Origin: Suillus spraguei
Taxonomy: Eukaryota; Basidiomycota; Agaricomycetes; Boletales; Suillaceae
Direction of reading: 5' to 3'
DNA length: 64,000 bases
Assembly (NCBI GenBank): GCA_016800925.1
Contig: JABCPU010000004.1
Span: forward strand, 496,001 to 560,000
Part shown: positions 60,561 to 64,000 of the stretch, one piece after another
How the letters are laid out: the number at the start of each line of letters is the position of its first letter
Numbering within the stretch: the stretch's first letter is position 1
The notes under the pieces: model-generated
Database searches by the model: none
Told to the model about the DNA's origin: nothing
What the model saw: only the letters and a program-made list of their open reading frames with translations
Position numbers and translations under genes: made by a program

Positions 60561-63500
60561 TTACGATCGCGACCGGGTTCGTTCATGTCCTACTAAATGA
60601 GAGGGAGATTCGAAGTCGCTGAGCGGTCGTCGGGCGCCAAACGAACTGGCCATCTGTCGCTGCCAATCGTCCAGTTCGTTTGACAGGTGCTCGAAGTTCT
60701 CTGAGCTCGTCATGCTGGATGGTCGTTTGAGAGGCTGATCGACTTCCAGAAGAAGGTGAATTTTATGCGAAAGCTGTTCGTTTTCCCTTTTGAGGTTGGT
60801 GTTTTCGACGGTGAGCTGTTCCAGTAAGCTGGCACCACTTCCTTCGCGATATACAGCGAGGGTGGCATTCATTCTCTCAATCTCCAACTCTAGCTCCTCT
60901 ACACGCGTCTGGCGCTCGTCAAACTCTCGTTGAGAGATGACGAAGTTATCCTTCATGATATCAAGATCTTTCTCTAACGTCTCCATTCTTTGACGGAGAT
61001 CTTTGTTGTCATTGATTAAACGCTGACTTTGTTTTTGTGCATCAATCAACTGGCCGCGAAGCTGCTCGTGGTTGTCGTCTGAAGGAGTGCTGCGACCGTT
61101 AGCACCACGTCTTGGTTCAGTACTGGATCGTCCTCGAACAGTGTCCAGTTCCGCTTGCAGACTAGCATAGGCAGTCTTCGTCCTCGTAACCTCATCTTTC
61201 ATCCTTCTCATCATTTTTTCGGTTCCTCTGTAATGGACGATTAGACTCTGGATACGTACAAGTACTTGTAAAAAAAACTCACTTTACATAATGCACAGCA
61301 AGCTGGTAGTCCTCTTCCATCTGGCGCATTCGCGCCTTATAGCTTCGTTCCGTCTCCTCGAGCTTCCGTTCAGCTTCAAGAGCGCGTGCGTCAGCGTCTG
61401 AATCACCTTGGTTCACAGGGCTCTGCATGGACCTCGATCGGTCTTGCTGTTGTGACATCGCACTCAACTGCGCCTCAAGTTCGCGTTTCCTTCGAAGAGC
61501 TCCGTTCAGTTCCCGCTCTGAGCGCTCGTACATCAAGGCCCGTTCTTCTAGCTGTTTCTCCAGGTCTGCCAATCGCGAAACGCCTCCCGAATTTGAGGAA
61601 GGTTCATCCAAATCTGGGTTGATGCCATTTTCAGAAAGATAGTTCCGAAGCATTGTTAGGCAGATATTGGTATCGGCCGTCTCCTTCAACGCTCCCCGCA
61701 GTTCGTTATCTTTTTCGGCAAGATCTTTGCGCAGACGACCCTGCTCCAAGACAGAGCTGGATAATTGCGCTCGGAGACCAACAATTTGCGATCGTAGGAA
61801 TGTTTGCTCGGATTCCGTCTGCCGTACCCTGCGCCGTTCCTCTGAGAGGTCTTTTTGCACTTCCTCCAGCTGCTGTGTGACCTCCTTCAATATCTTCCGT
61901 AGAGAAGCAGCTTCCACTTCCATAGCCTCCACTTTCTCCGTATGTCCTCTCGTTAATCGATCTTCATCTGCCCTGAGGTCACGATGCGAATCGAGAAGTT
62001 CGCCAAGACTACCAGTGGTGAGCGCGCGGAACGCATCGGCTTCTTCACGAGACTTGGCCCATGCATTCTCAACCTCTGCAAGCCTAATCCTCGCTTGTTC
62101 CACTTCGGACGTGCGAGTCTCCAGGTCACCGCGTAAATCTGCAATGTCTGCCTCTAGCTGAGTGATCTGATCACGAGCGCGTTGATCCTCTTCAGAACGG
62201 GAGGATATGGCTTGCATTGCCGTACGGGCTTGATCGAGGGCGCGGATATGCTGATCCCGGAGTTGGCTCAACTCCTCAACCTGTCTCTTGATCTGGGAGG
62301 TTTCAGCGTCTTTTTGGTCAAGCAACGAAGTCTGGCCAAGAAGTCGATCGGTGTGATCTCGAAGAGCGGCCTCAACTTCCACGTAACGGTCGCGAATTTC
62401 AGAGTGTTCACGAACAACACGCTGGTGCGTCTCCTCCAGGGCATCAGCACGGTTACTGGCGTCAGAGGACCGTGCCTCGGCCTGCTCAAGAAGCGTAGTC
62501 TGCAAGGCGAGCGAGTCACTCAGCTCATTTATTGTCTTCTTCTGTGCAATCTGTTCCGCCAGTAGAGTGGCAAGATGGCGTTCGAGCTCAACAATACGCT
62601 CTCGTTCTATTTGCGAGACCTCCCCAGGTGTAGATGCTTCGTGAGCAGCAAGCTTCGCACGGTAGTACGCAGCTTCTTGGATTGCAGCGGACTTGATGCG
62701 CTCAGCATCCGCAATGCGCTCAGAAGCCTCGCGGGCTTGATTGGCCATGGTAGTCTACGTCTCCGTTAGAGCGTTTTATGTGTTCTTGAAAGGAGAAAAC
62801 ACACCTGCATCTGGGTCTTGAAGTGCCTGAAATTCATAACCATATCAGCAAATTTCCTTTGCTCCTCACTGGTATCATCTTGGAAGTCAATATCCTCAGC
62901 TTCCAATGCTTCTTCGTCAAGTCGAACAAAGCCCGACCGAGATGCCTTCAAAAGTGCCATCTTCATCCAAGCCTCTCGCCTCCGCAACGTCTCGACCTCC
63001 ATCTCTTTGACCTTGTAATCGCGAATCAGATCAGCCGTCACATTACCTGTTGAGCCAAATTTCCCCTGGGCATGCCCATTCCCATTCTCATTCGCACCGG
63101 GAGAACCACCAGATGGCTGATAAAAAGCATCCAGAGGTGGCCTGCTACGATCCACAACTGGTGATGGACTTCGGGCAGCTAGACTGCCCATTGTCACGCT
63201 CGCCACATTGGGTGGCTGTACGTTGCCATAGGGATCGGATCCACTCTGAGACGTAGGGGACATTGCACGGGTGGCGACACTAAAGGAGTTGGGACTCCGT
63301 GCTCGAGTCTGGTCTGGAGATGGTGCGTGATCTCGGGATGTAGTGATAGACTCGATGGTAGTACCAGTGTCTGTCCCGTTCCCATCATCCGTTCCCAAAA
63401 CGTCCCCATCATCTCTTCGAGGGCGTGTCGGTGCTTTACCTTTGGTATTGGGAGATGACTGCGCAGGAGCGCCGTTCGGTGTACGAGTTCCAGGCCGGAT

Positions 63501-64000
63501 TCCTGGTGGAGATATAGCCCGGCGGAGGTCGTCTACGTCTTGAGGAGCACCTGTCGGGGACATGGCACGGATACCATTGGGCACAGTGCCTCCGGGTGGT
63601 CCTGGCGGAGGTGTAGGTGTTGCAGATGATTTTCGATCAGTCTTGTTTGCTGGTGGTCCTTTGCTTGAATCAGGGTATTTGATGTGCTCTGAGTAATTTG
63701 TTAGCAGTGACATTTGTGAAGAAGATAGAAGATCGGTTACTTACTGGTGTCAAGAACATTAATAATTCCATGGTCATCGCCCTTGGTTGGCGTGAAAGAC
63801 TCTCCACCAAGAACAAAAACTCTAGTTCCCATGGACGCCATAGCATGTCCCGAACGGCCGCTAGGCGCTGGACCCATATTTTGAAACATGTACCACCGCT
63901 GATCTGTACGCGCTAGGCTTAGAACATGGACGCCTATCATTCATCAAATCACATACTCGACATCTTGAATGCTGCCAAGTCGCCAAGGTCCTTGCCGTCT
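60561..64000 (-). CDS. Tea1-like kelch-repeat cell-polarity protein, 5' part missing
   Basis: Tea1-type proteins ride on microtubule tips and mark cell ends in fungi. The window holds the last kelch repeat (KMSNQRWYMFQNMGPAPSGR, SGHAMASMGTRVFVLGGESF; joined by a GTATGT...TACAG intron), then a Pro/Ser/Thr-rich linker (about 63000-63680). A long coiled-coil C-terminal half follows: VKEMEVETLRRREAWMKMAL, ASERIADAERIKSAAIQEAA, IVELERHLATLLAEQIAQKK, SLLDQKDAETSQIKRQVEEL, RADEDRLTRGHTEKVEAMEV, QMEEDYQLAVHYV, then MMRRMKDEVTRTKTAYASLQ, ending HERTRSRS at 60561. The kelch N-terminus lies beyond the right edge. Order kelch, linker, coiled coil fits Tea1/Kel1. Convergent with RRP5, 185 bp between stops. 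Confidence 0.85.

Overview
The window looks like a chromosome segment of a filamentous basidiomycete, most likely a mushroom-forming Agaricomycete. The genes are dense (24 in 64 kb) and on both strands. Nearly every gene is cut by many 45-65 nt GT-AG introns with short branch sites. The gene set is typically fungal: KRE6/SKN1 glucan-synthesis protein, Ima1, DUR3 urea transporter, Prm10/ThrE, exocyst Sec3 and Sec8, a Tea1-like kelch protein, and a Mit1/CHD-type remodeller. I see no rRNA, CRISPR array, transposon or convincing tRNA. All functions are read from protein motifs; no database search was possible.

Layout, left to right. 0-5.5 kb: KRE6/SKN1-like protein (partial, minus), SNAPc SNAP43-like subunit (minus), Ima1-like inner nuclear membrane protein (plus). 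5.8-12 kb, all minus: Ser/Thr-rich single-pass membrane protein, membrane-anchored heparinase II/III-like protein, peroxisomal 3-ketoacyl-CoA thiolase. 12.7-18.7 kb, all plus: DUR3-like urea transporter, TatD nuclease, ceramide glucosyltransferase. 18.9-26.6 kb: two small homeodomain genes flank exocyst Sec3 and a Yop1/TB2-DP1 protein. 27.6-33.7 kb: Zn2Cys6 regulator and Prm10/ThrE-like transporter. 33.9-48.7 kb, all minus: SNF2-RING helicase, a pseudo-RNase III with dsRBD, a large Mit1/CHD remodeller, and a lipid-droplet hydrolase. 48.9-64 kb: exocyst Sec8 (plus), LYR-motif protein (minus), splicing factor SF3A2/Prp11 (minus), Rrp5 (plus), and the C-terminal part of a Tea1-like kelch protein (minus, runs off the right end).

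No operon logic applies, but two loose themes stand out. Polarised secretion, wall and ER shape are represented by KRE6, Sec3, Sec8, Yop1, ceramide glucosyltransferase and the Tea1-like protein. Chromatin and RNA are represented by SNF2-RING, pseudo-RNase III, Mit1/CHD, SF3A2, Rrp5 and SNAP43. Several pairs share short divergent promoters (SNAP43/Ima1, LDAH/Sec8, SF3A2/Rrp5).

The most notable sequence-level findings are a probable U2-type AT-AC intron in the thiolase gene, three micro-exons of 8-9 nt (one carrying the first zinc ligand of the Zn2Cys6 cluster), an RNase III-fold protein lacking all four catalytic acids, an Rrp5 that seems to have about six S1 repeats instead of twelve, and at least three single-base frameshifts in otherwise intact conserved genes. 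The frameshifts may be assembly errors.
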